Source of the DNA: Gongronella butleri
Lineage: Eukaryota > Mucoromycota > Mucoromycetes > Mucorales > Cunninghamellaceae
DNA: 64,000 nucleotides
Direction of reading: 5' to 3'
Assembly: GCA_025201375.1 (NCBI GenBank)
Contig: JAIWZP010000001.1
Span: 978,501 to 1,042,500, forward strand
The notes beneath the pieces are model-generated. The model ran no database searches. It was not told the DNA's origin and saw only the letters and a list, made by a program, of their open reading frames with translations. The translations under genes and the position numbers were made by a program. Below are positions 54,753-64,000 of the stretch, piece after piece. How positions within the stretch are numbered: position 1 is the stretch's first letter; the number at the start of each line of letters is the position of its first letter.

Positions 54753-57736
54753 TCAAAGAAGACCGTTTTTCAACAAAAATTGGACTTCGAACGACTTGGG
54801 CCACCTGCGCAATGTCTTGGGCGATTTGGGAGAGTTCTTGTTCAGCCATCGTCGAAACAGGTTGACTAGGCGTCTGATGCGGGACGGGTTGCTGCTTGCG
54901 ACGCTCAAGGCCAATTGTCGGTTCTGTTCACTCGCGATGGCTTTGTGTTCCTTCAATGTCACGCGTCGCACCGCGCGATCCGTCGTCGTCGCGCCTGGGT
55001 CACCTTCCACGGGTATATATAAGCGGCCGTCACCACCGTCTTGCGCCCTGGGTCCACACTGATGAGCGAGAAGCCTTCCAAGCCCATGTGCGCAATGTCA
55101 ACGTCCTTCAATGCCGGCCGCTTGGCAAGACCGCTCATGCGCCGGAACGTCACATTCATTTGAACGCCATCCGTTCTCATCACACCGGAAAATGATCGAT
55201 CTAGCGCAGCACCAGCTTGCAATTCATCAAGGCTGCATCAAAAAGAGAAAAAAAAAGAAAAAAGAGGGGTGAGACGCGTCCTTTTTTTTTTTTCCTTTGC
55301 TCTCTTACTTTTTGTGGTCGGCAGTGTTCGAGCAACACATGCGCTCGCCAGCGGTCAAATCAGCGTTCCGGATGACCTTGTCGACGCACGACGGGAACAT
55401 CTCGGGCGAAAACGCGTAGCTTTTGCCGTTGCAATAGTGGCGCCACATCAAGCAAATGACGTGCTCGATGATCCATGGCGTGTCATCGAGCAGGCCGTCA
55501 TCCACTGGCAAGCCAAGCTTGCGCATGGTGTTTAGGTACACCTCAAACAGCATGGCCGAATTGCGCTTAAGGTCATTGACGGCGACCTTGATTGCCTTGC
55601 CAAACTTGTTGCGCATCGTTCGACGGGTGTCCACGGTCTTGAAAACGAGGGCGCGCGTGCCCTCGTTAGGATCCAGCTCCAAGGTAAACTGTTGGCCGGT
55701 GCCAACGATGGAGGTGGACGAGGTGAGCGGCACGTGACCGGTGCTCTTGCAGCGATTGTCGTCACCAAGCACCACGCGCATGTTCGCCTTGCCGTTGCGG
55801 CTCACCTGGACAACTGCAGAGCTGTCAAAAAACTTGAAAGCAGTGCGGTCGTTGACCAAGGCGTCCGCATCGAACTCCATCTTCCGGCGGCCCTTGTTGC
55901 CGGCGCCGACGTGGCTCATCTTCATCGACATGGGCTTCTTGTGCAGCTCCTTGTCACGGAGGATGGTGGTGTGTCACCGGGCTGCAGACCGACGAGAGGC
56001 GCGCGATGAATCATCGCGTACGCGACAGCGCGGCGATCCAGGTCGCCAAATGGCTCGTATTGCGCGGCAATGCCATCCTCGACCAAGGTATGGAAGATGG
56101 ACTTGCCCTCGCCAATGGCCAACACGCCATCCTTCAAGCCGGCGTGCCCCAAAGCTCGCGGCCCTTGAAGCGGCTATGGTCGTCGCGGATGATCTCGTCG
56201 ATCTGGGCCTGGCCCTCCTCAGAGTGCGGCGCACCGCGGGCCTCGTAATCGTTGGCCAGGGCTTTCATGCGCTTGGCGCTGGACGTCGCAAACTCCTGAC
56301 GCTGCGCGTCGGTCATGGCATGGCGCTTGGCCGCGCGAGCTAAAAAAAAAAAAAAAAAAAAAAAAAGATACGCGTCAATTGCCCGTTTTCTGTCCCTCCT
56401 TGTCGCCCTCTCATTTTCACTTACCTTGGCCCATGTCATGCACGTGGGTGCTGTAGGCGTCGGCGGCCTCGTGGATGCGCGCGTCCAAGCCCGAGTTGCG
56501 CTCAGCATCGCGCCAGAGTTCCTTGACGCGCTCGCAAAAGCGGCGCGTCATCTTGGGAGCGGCATCAGGCTCGCGTGCGGCCTTGTTCGCGCAATCGCTC
56601 AAAAGCAGAGCGCGCGCCAGCTGCAACAGCAAAAGTCGCATTTCGACGGGCGCGCCAGGGCCGTAGCTGACGTGGCCGGGGTGGATCATCGACACAACGA
56701 CGCAATGAATGTCCTTGGCCTTGTCGTCAACAGGTGCCGTCTTGTATGCGTCCATGTTGCTGACGAACGGCTCGCGGTCCATGGCGCGCTTGTACGTGGC
56801 CTCGTTCATGCTGTCACTAATAAATATAAAAAAAATAAAAAAAAATAAAAAAAAAGACGTCAATGACCACTTTTTTTTTTTTTAACCCAAACGAGTGTTC
56901 TTACCGGCCATGGAAATTGGACATGGCAGCCTGCGCCGGCTGGATGCCAATGGTGGCGACGATGGGGTACTCCAGAGCCGAGAGCACCTTGACCAGCACC
57001 TTGGTCTGCGCGTCGACATTGCCCAGGTCTGTCGTCGGGAACAAGTCAAGGAAGGGGAGTGGCGACGGGCGAGTCGATGTAATCGAGCAAATCCTTGACA
57101 AGGGTGCCCGAGCGGCTGCCGTCAAAAAAGCGACGGACCTTTGACATGTTCTCGGCGCTGATGCCGTCGCCGACAAGGATCAATGGCAGATTTGCCAAGT
57201 TCCTTGCCCAGCGCCCGCTCCACCGTCATTTTCCGCAGGTTGAAGTGACTTGCCAGCGGGTGGGGTTGCGGCATGTCGTCACCTTTGACGTAGATGGCGT
57301 GGACCTTGTTGCCGCGCTCATGCAGACTGCTGACATCGAGACGGTCGCTGCGCAGGTCGAGGTGCAGGTGCTGGATGGCCATGAGATCGTCAGGGCGAGG
57401 ACGGTATGATCGCAAGTAGCCGCCCGGCTGCGAATTGAGCAGCAAGTCGCGCCCGAGCAAATGGATGAGCATCTGCTCGGGCTCGTCAAGCTGCTTCTGT
57501 GGGACTGACTCGCAGCTGGGGATCGCCAGCCAATCGGTGACAAACAGCGTCAGAGCGGCATCCAACGAGATGTGCTTGGACATGACACGCAACATATTCA
57601 AGCAGCGAGAACTGGCTGCAATCGCGGCGCCATCGGCCTTGTCCTTTGCCGCGTCACCTTTGCGGCGCGCCTCCGCGTGGTCCTCTTGGACGCGCACCGC
57701 CGGGTCGCCCTTCTTTGTCGTCAGACGCGAGGTCAA
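54753..57736 (-). pseudogene. Decayed Fanzor/TnpB-like gene (tentative)
   Basis: Several long exons join in phase across good introns (near 56870, 56380 and 55270). The C-terminal part holds SGVMRTDGVQMNVTFRR, then FSLISVDPGRKTVVTA (Asp codon 55052-55054), then RRVTLKEHKAIASEQNRQ. In Fanzor1 proteins, eukaryotic TnpB relatives, a TDGVxxxxxF strand precedes the RuvC-I (V/I)DPGxxxxxT motif and a K/R-E-x-x segment follows. The RuvC-II, zinc-ribbon and RuvC-III parts are not found downstream, so the gene is 3' truncated. Disruptions: extra AC at 55970-55973, extra TA at 55013-55021, extra G near 57195, and a stop just before 57736. The N-terminal ~600 residues are unrecognised. Alternative: an unrelated transposon-borne protein. 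Confidence 0.5.
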
Positions 57737-58117
57737 TCATTGCATGGCTGAAATTGGGCCCCCAGGCCGCCCTCGTCCAAGGTGTGCGAATATCGACACG
57801 TTCTCGGATGGATGCGCGCGCCAAAAGTCGGATTTGTCTTGTGCGTCACCGCCAAAGGCAAGTGGGAGCAAAAAAAAAAAAAAAAAAAGCAAGGGGAAAA
57901 GGGGAAAAAAGAAAAAAAAAATGAGGAAAGAAAAAGGAAATTTCGCGGGAGCGTGCGTGCGTGGGCGATTTTATTTTTTTAAGGAGGAGGAAGGCTAAAA
58001 CGCCTCGGACAGCCCGCCGAGAGCAATGATAAAATAGTACAAACAATGACGCATGCTTGCCAAGTGACAAAACAAAGAGGCAACATCATGCGTACCTCTA
58101 CACACGTCACAGCGCAT
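57737..58117. other. Junction between Fanzor-like relic and mosaic repeat copy D
   Basis: Coding-like minus-strand text (DKSDFWRAHPSENVSIFAHL, 57750-57840) continues the relic upstream across a TGA. Poly-A/G low complexity follows (57870-57930). Confidence 0.45.
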
Positions 58118-59600
58118 GGAACCCTCCAGATGCATTTTGACCTGACCATGTGGCCAACCAGACATTGTTTTCCAACACTTGAAAACACCACATGAAACCC
58201 ATCGCAGCCCCACGAAATTTTGACACATGGAGAATTTGACCCCTCTCTTCTCATCAAAAAAATAAGCCCCCTATCGATCAGCTGGGCCGACGAGAAATAT
58301 GTCAAACTTGGCATTGATCTGGATGACGCGAAGCAGATCAGACCTGCATTGAAGGCCAGTTGCACACACGCATTGACGCGTCGTGCCTGCTGACCTGAAA
58401 TCGCCTCATAGTCTATTCCCATTGCCTGTTTAAACGTCTCTTTCCCCTCTACTTTTTATTTCCTCTTTCTATCCTCTCTCTCGCTTTTTACTCATAACAA
58501 GCCCATCCTGTTATTTCCATTTCCCTGTCTTTTATTCACAAAACATGGCATTGCTACTGTAGGATAAAAAATTGGCGAATCATAGCGCGTTACGTATAAT
58601 AATAAAAATCATTTTGCAACAAAACCTTGCTTCAACCACCACAAAAGAACTTTATCAGGTTGACTTTTAGGTTTTGCACATTTTTTGTAAGCGAAATATT
58701 AAAAATCAGAGTGTTGATCGGGCTGTTGGTGACGAGCAAGAATGCGAGACGTGCACGATTGCACCGATTTCACGACTTTTTTTTTTTTTTTTTTTTTTTT
58801 ACAAGAATCATTTAGGTACAATACCGATAACCACCACAAAATACACTGTTGTACTTGAATTGATACCAAAAAATTGCCATTACACATTTTTGGCACTGCG
58901 CTTTTGCAAATAATACTGTAATATAAGAGAATCCAGTGGTCGACCAGGTTGTTGTCGAGAAACTCAACTTTTTTACAATTTTTTATGACATTTCATAAAT
59001 CTAATCGTAAGCACTGTAATAATGGCTGGATAGCGCCCAAACCTTCGCATTGGGCTACGCTCCTACATACGTATTTTGACGCGCCCTTTTTCCAACATGA
59101 CATTGAGAAGCAAAGGTTTGCTGGATCGTTGTGCAGATGAATTCGAAAAGTCGTTATTTTCACAAATTCAACACTGGCTCGTGAAATATATTGTGTATCG
59201 CGTTGAAATTGGCACCACTGGAAAGGAACACACCTGATCGTCATTTTCTAATTGTTTGCTTTCCCGATGCATGACATTTTCACACTTGCATAATTCGATT
59301 GAGCATTTCATCGACTTTCAAATTCGATTTTCTCCACAAAGAAAAGGACAATCCAAGTTAACTTTAACGTGTCAAAAGCGCCTGTTGTACCTCTGTCGAA
59401 TGAGTCCAGTTGCAACGATGGGTGAGCAAAACTCGCAAAAAAAAAAACCACTTTTTCAACAAATTATTTAATCGCGATTATATATTTTACAAAACCTTGA
59501 GGTACCCCCGATTTTTATTCCGGTTTGCTAACAAATACCGGTAGGGGGCAAAGCATCTAATGTGATGACTTGCAGAGCGCAAGCTTGAGTTTGAACATTT
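58118..59600. repeat. Mosaic repeat, copy D
   Basis: Matches 10500-11620 of copy A from ACCCTCCAGATGCATTTTGA onward: ATCAGCTGG..CG.CGAGAAA, TTCACAAATT, TTAACGTGTCAAA, CAAAACTCGCA, GCTAACAAATA..GGGGGCAAAG.ATCTAATG. The left edge at ~58118 is sharp. 59600-60061 has no supported gene. Confidence 0.75.
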
Positions 59601-60061
59601 TAGCAGCGTATAGTTAATGTGGCCAAAGTGCATTTTGAGCTGGCAGGCGATGGCACATGATATTGACTTTTGTCATCCTTTTTCACGCTCATCTGCAGTC
59701 TGCACTCGCTTCATTAGACACCGGTGCAGGTCAAAGAGCATCGATACGCGCAATGTGGTCATTTTCCTTTGTTTTTCAAAGCAAAAATGGCATTTTGTTG
59801 CTCTTGGAAAGTGCGCGTAATCAATTAAAAATGCCGCACACCGCGCTGTTGCCCACTGCTGGCACTGAAGGATACACAATCACTTATTTTTTTGTTGAAA
59901 TGTCAAAAACACGAGGAATTCTCTAGTAAATTGCTGGAGGCGAATAGAGACGCTACTTTCATTGTTGGATATGCTAATGCTATTTTAATTGTTGGATATG
60001 CTGCAGAAAATCTAAAAATACAAAGGGGGTGGGGGTGGACGAGCCTGAAAAGAGAAGCAAC

Positions 60062-61469
60062 TCACAAGCGACGTGTCTGCATGGATGCGTCGCGCGCGTA
60101 CCAGCGCACGACTTCCTCGTAAATGGTCCATGCAATGGCCGAATTGAGCGGCTTGCGGATGAGGCGCACACTGATGCCGTCAAAAAAGCCCATGAGTCCC
60201 TCCTCCTAGAATGGAAACAGGTCAGTTTTGCTGCTTTCTCAACTTTGTTCAAATCAAGCTTACCGCCAGGACCTTGCGCGCCGACTGGAGCACGTTCTTG
60301 TAGATGGTTGGCTTGAGCTGCATGCGTGTTTTTAGCATATCGAACGGATGGGTGATGATGGTGGCGGTGACACCGGCGGTGACACCGGATCCAAGGTTGA
60401 TCAGCGCATTGGCCACGTGGTATTGATGGTGCTCGGCCCACACTGCACGTCAAGCAATAACAAAAAAAAAAAAAAGAGGGCGCTGATGAGCTGGCTTGCT
60501 GCGCGCATAATTCCCTTTTGACTTACGCTTGGACGCCTGTTTGCAATTTTCGTAAAAGAAGAGATAGATGCCCGCAAAGGGCGCGTCGCGAATAAACGTG
60601 GCACCGTAGCCCGCAAACAGGCCGCGGATGCCATCCTGCTTGACGATGGAGCCAAATGCTTGTGACACGGAGGTATAATTGTAAAAGTTGCTCTTTTTTT
60701 AAAAAAGAGAAATCGATGAGTGAGCCATTCATCACCGTGCATGCCACTTTCTTTTTTAGGGTGTGGGGAACTTACCTCGTAGCGGACCTTGACGACAGTG
60801 ACCGGCATCATGATGTAGCCAACGGCGCCGCGCGCAAACATGCCCGAAACCAAGTTTTCCCATTGCTGCTGCTCCTTTGTCGACCTGGGCGCCAGGTACG
60901 GCTGCCAATGGTGCCTTGTCCTTGCCAGGGTCTCGCGTGTCTGTGCCAGGGCAAAGAAATACATCCCCGAGCCCGGCACATTCCTAATTCATGCAAAAAA
61001 AAAATAATCAATAAACAGGCCGTCGGTGCAAACATCCCAACATTGGCCCTCCTTTTTTTTTGTTACCTGAGGATGGTCGGCACGGTGCCGCGCCACAGAC
61101 CACTGACACCATTGCTGCGAATAATATCCCGGACCGTTGAATACATGGTGCTGCGCAGCAAGAAAGAGCAATAAAAAAAACAAAGCGTGAGCAAAGACAA
61201 GAAAAACGAGAGGAGGGGAGAGCGCGCGCGCAACAACAGGGGGGCACACAGGACGCCAGCAGGTAAAATAGTTTTTACCTTGTTTGAGGCGACACGAGTA
61301 AGCCGCTCTTCTTGGCCTCGCGCAAAAAGGCGAGGTGATCTTGCTTTTGTTGCTGCAGACGAGTTTTGATCAGATCAAGCGGCTGCAGCGTGATACAGGC
61401 AACCATGCCGGACAGCGCGCCGCCCGTCATATGGAGCAGAGGGGGTATGTTTTTGTGGTCAGAAGGCAT
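60062..61469 (-). CDS. HEM25: Mitochondrial glycine carrier, Hem25/SLC25A38 type
   Basis: About seven exons, 310-330 residues, ATG at 61469, stop at 60062. Three mitochondrial-carrier repeats with signatures: [23 protein letters not shown], then [15 protein letters not shown], then [19 protein letters not shown]; each ends in a G-x-x-G-(L/F)-x-x-G element ([49 protein letters not shown]). The [12 protein letters not shown] and [16 protein letters not shown] segments are characteristic of Hem25/SLC25A38, which imports glycine for heme synthesis. Splice phases at the first two introns were checked and agree. Inner-membrane location is expected. Confidence 0.9.
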
Positions 61470-61880
61470 AAAGTCCAAAAAAAAAAAAAAAGTTGAAAGA
61501 GTGGAGATAGGAAAAAGAAAAAAATGAAACAAAATGTGTCATCGCCCTTTATGGCAGCTTGGCCCTGCGGTCTATGCCACGCTGTCGGACCCTGGCATGA
61601 ATTGGCCCACTTTTCTTTTTTTTTTTTTTTTAATGGGTGCCCATTGCGTCGTCCCCTGGTCATGCTTCCAGGGAGGCTCCATGGCCATGTTTTTTTGCGA
61701 CGCGCTGCGCGTTTTCCGTTCCCCTCTTTCCCGTGCGCGACGCGTGTTCCGAATCCGAGCGAGTCCGAGCGCGTTTGAAGGAATTCAGTGGACTGGTGCC
61801 GTCCAATTGGCTTTCTTTTTGTACAAATGGGGGGGGGGTTTTATAAGTCATTCTTCGTCTACAGCGTGTATAATTCGTGT
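61470..61880. other. Intergenic region upstream of the carrier gene
   Basis: T-rich and G-run low complexity. No gene supported. Confidence 0.5.
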
Positions 61881-62266
61881 CTATTCCAACTCGCGCACCT
61901 CGACCTCAAAGTGTCCGTCGCCCGTGATGTGCACCTCGACCTCGGAAAGATAGTCAACAACATAATCGGCGCCAGCGGCCCGCAGCTGCTCAGCCGAATG
62001 CGTCGTCGTACAAGCAATAACCGTCATGCCCGCGGCCTTGCCGGATTTAATGCCTTGCGCATGAAAAAAAAAAAGTCAGAGGATCATGGAAATGCGCCCC
62101 TTTTACTCTTTTTTCTTACCATGAGGCGCGTCTTCAAAGACGATGCACTTGTTGGCAGGCGCATTGATGAGCTCGGCGCCCTTCAAGTAGCCCTCGGGGT
62201 GGGGCTTGCCGTTAGTGACCTAGTAAAAGTGTGTGTCAATGGGAAGAAAATTCTCGAAGTCTCTTT

Positions 62267-62316
<50 letters not shown>

Positions 62317-62894
62317 TTGTCAGCGGTGACAAGGCCAGCGGGAATAGGGATGTTGCATTGCTTGAGGCGGCTCTCTGCCATGAACTTTGTGCCGGCGGTG
62401 TAGATGCTCCATTTGCCTAGGGGGATGGATTCGAGCAGTCGCGCCACACCAGGAAGGACTAAAACAGGCATTGTCACATTGATTACCTAAGATGACACGA
62501 GAGCCTCCTTTTTTTCTTTTTTTTGTTTCTCGGAGTGGAGGATGACCCTTACCAGTGACACCTTCAGGTTCCATGGCGAGTTTTCGCTCATAATAATCGA
62601 CATGTTCTTGTGTGGCCTTTTCAGGCACCCATTTGGCAATGGTGTCGATGGTACGCTGGCCGTGCGACGACGCCAGAATCTAGATTTGATCAATCGAATG
62701 GCGTCAGTGACCTTTTGTAATGGGGCCCAAGACCCAGAAAGACACGAATAAACTACCTTTTCGGCGTCCAGGCCGTGTTCAAGCGCAAACGCGTGCCAGT
62801 GTTTGATGATAAGGGGCGTGGTGTCCATCAAGGTGCCGTCCAGGTCAAAGACAAACCCTTGGATATCTTTGATATGAGACGTTTTGAACGACAT
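61881..62894 (-). CDS. HAD-superfamily sugar/glycerol phosphatase (GPP-like)
   Basis: Five exons, about 240 residues, ATG at 62894 (MSFKTSHIKDIQGF), stop at 61881. HAD motif I is FVFDLDGTLMDTTP (nucleophile and acid Asp), motif II YTAGT, motif III Lys in NGKPHPEGYLKGA, and motif IV VFEDAPHGIKSGKAAGM. The helical cap between motifs I and II and the HGQRTIDTIAKWVP segment resemble yeast Gpp1/Dog1 enzymes, which dephosphorylate glycerol-3-phosphate or 2-deoxyglucose-6-phosphate. The exact substrate is not decided by sequence. The intron at about 62270-62315 consists almost entirely of GT + poly-A. Confidence 0.88.
62269..62313. repeat. Poly(T)45 directly behind an intron donor
   Basis: On the coding (minus) strand the donor reads AAGGTA followed by about 44 A. 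The most extreme case of the GTA(n) donor form in the window. Confidence 0.85.
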
Positions 62895-63322
62895 AATAGT
62901 GTGGGGCAAAAATAAAAGGAAGCGGGGAAAAAGAAAAGAAGAAAAAAGGGCGCGGGCGCTCGTTTTTCTGCGCATTCCCGCCGCATCGGAAAAAGCATTG
63001 TCCAATGGGAGCCGCTTACCTGTTTGACCATCGCACTATAAAAAAAAAAAACGAAAAAGAGCAGCCCATCTCATTTGCACTGATCCTGAACTCCTGGAGG
63101 CACATGTGAAGAGCTGTTTGATCCAATTAGCGTGCCATTGGCTGCGCCACGGGTTGTTGGGGACGCGACACGGCGCTGTTGTTTTCTTCTTTTTCTAAAG
63201 AGACAAAAGGCTACAAATGACCGATTTTTTTTTTGTTTTATTACGCGTCAATAGGGTACGAAAGCAATGGAGGAATATGTTCAAAGAGAGGGAGGGGGAA
63301 AGATGAAACGAAACATTTTTTT
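62895..63322. other. Intergenic region upstream of the HAD phosphatase
   Basis: A minus-strand ATG with donor (MVKQ|GTAAGCGG at ~63020-63030) may mark an upstream exon or 5' UTR intron of the phosphatase, but no matching acceptor was found. Nothing else supported. Confidence 0.4.
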
Positions 63323-63980
63323 TTACAACTTGCTGTCGCCATGGGACTGGGGATTGAGCTCGACGGCGGCATTGGAGATGGCGACGACGTCACGCTCGAC
63401 GACGCGGGTCTGGAAGATGATCTTGTTGCCCTCCTTCCACATCTGGGTCTCGAGGGTCTCGCCGGGGAAGACGTGCTTGGCGAAGCGGACCTTGATGTTC
63501 TTAAAGTTGGCGGGGTCGTTGTTGCCAAAGGTCTGGAGGACATGCTTGCCGGAGATGGCGAAGGTGCAGAGACCGTGGAGGATGGGGACGTCAAAGCCGC
63601 CGACGGCGGCCATGTCAGGGTCAATGTGCAAGGGGTTGGTGTCGCCGCTTAGTCGGTACACGGCCGCGAGCTCTTCGGTCGTCTTTTCCTGGACAATGGC
63701 ATCGGGCTTGCGATTGGGAGGCTGGTTGAGCGCCGTGGCCGCGCCGCGATCCGCACCCTTCTTCTCGCCGCCAAAGTCGCCGCTGCCGCGGATAAAGGTC
63801 GTGAATTCGTTTTCAAAAATGACCTCGCCGTTCTCGTCCTTGGTGGTCACGCCAACAACGACCGTGGCGCCCTTGCCCTTGTCAAGGACCTCGACCACAC
63901 GAGGCGTCGACACCAACGTGCCCTCGGTGGGGATGGGCTTTTTGATCTCGAGGAATTGCTCGCCGTGGAGGAGCATCATC
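63323..63980 (-). CDS. FOX2: Peroxisomal multifunctional beta-oxidation enzyme (Fox2/MFE-2), C-terminal part
   Basis: Partial: the last exon of a gene that continues beyond the window, beginning after an acceptor TTTCGCAG at about 63980. It encodes the hydratase-2 half. [17 protein letters not shown] belongs to the first hot-dog repeat, and [20 protein letters not shown] carries the hydratase-2 motif with catalytic Asp and His. [19 protein letters not shown] follows. The protein ends in Ser-Lys-Leu, a PTS1 peroxisomal targeting signal. The family hydrates trans-2-enoyl-CoA to (3R)-hydroxyacyl-CoA in peroxisomal fatty-acid oxidation. All key residues seen are intact. Confidence 0.95.
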
Positions 63981-64000
63981 TGCGAAACAGAGGAAAAATA

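Noticed and set aside
51698..55973. Programmed frameshifting to rescue the two relic genes
   Set aside because: Several shifts in short dinucleotide or homopolymer runs plus an in-frame stop are better explained by decay or sequencing error.
1..64000. CRISPR arrays, bacterial operons or Shine-Dalgarno signals
   Set aside because: None seen; the DNA is spliceosomal and eukaryotic. The tandem exon units and footprints are not spacer-repeat structures.

Overview
This 64 kb window looks like nuclear DNA of a filamentous, early-diverging fungus, most likely Mucoromycota. The genes are intron-rich with short GT-AG introns. The window holds a eukaryotic elongator tRNA-Met, a fungal Ras2/RasB-type GTPase, a CTD-kinase-type cyclin, a Hem25-type carrier, F-box proteins, and an IucA/IucC-family (NIS) siderophore synthetase of the kind that makes rhizoferrin in Mucoromycota. 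The phylum is an inference from gene content. Homopolymeric A/T tracts are everywhere, many of them placed directly behind intron donors.

Layout. 0.6-4.3 kb: a zinc-finger gene (-) whose N-terminal exon/intron unit is tandemly duplicated. 6.0-6.7 kb: a truncated mitochondrial Hsp78/ClpB gene flanked by copies of a dispersed repeat. 7.4-9.1 kb: an F-box gene (+). 9.2-12.6 kb: a non-coding mosaic repeat. 12.7-19.3 kb: a nucleotidyltransferase-glucuronokinase fusion and a BCAS3-type WD40 protein (both -). 19.9-21.7 kb: a second repeat copy with ~490 bp tandem units. 23.4-28.7 kb: methylmalonate-semialdehyde dehydrogenase (-), a Ctk2-like cyclin (-) and Ras (+). 29.3-36.4 kb: a PH/LRR protein and a SulP sulfate permease (both -). 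39.8-42.0 kb: the NIS synthetase (-). 43.6 kb: tRNA-Met. 44.2-48.2 kb: a short-chain dehydrogenase (+) and a second F-box gene (-). 48.5-59.6 kb: a transposon-rich block containing a decayed chimeric Tnp2/hAT-like transposase, a decayed Fanzor/TnpB-like gene and two more mosaic-repeat copies. 60.0-64.0 kb: Hem25-like carrier, HAD phosphatase and the 3' part of peroxisomal Fox2/MFE-2 (all -).

The housekeeping genes do not form an obvious pathway cluster. The most unusual signals are four. First, TACTGTA/TACAGTA motifs are confined to the repeat-rich regions, including one site with five in a row; aligned repeat copies lack them, so they look like excision footprints of a Tc1/mariner-type transposon. 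Second, the Ras gene appears to need a 2-nt microexon in switch I. Third, a Fanzor-like gene lies beside a Tnp2/hAT chimera, and both are broken mainly by 1-2 nt indels, often in short repeats, while their introns still splice in frame. Fourth, a long non-coding mosaic repeat is present in at least four shuffled copies.
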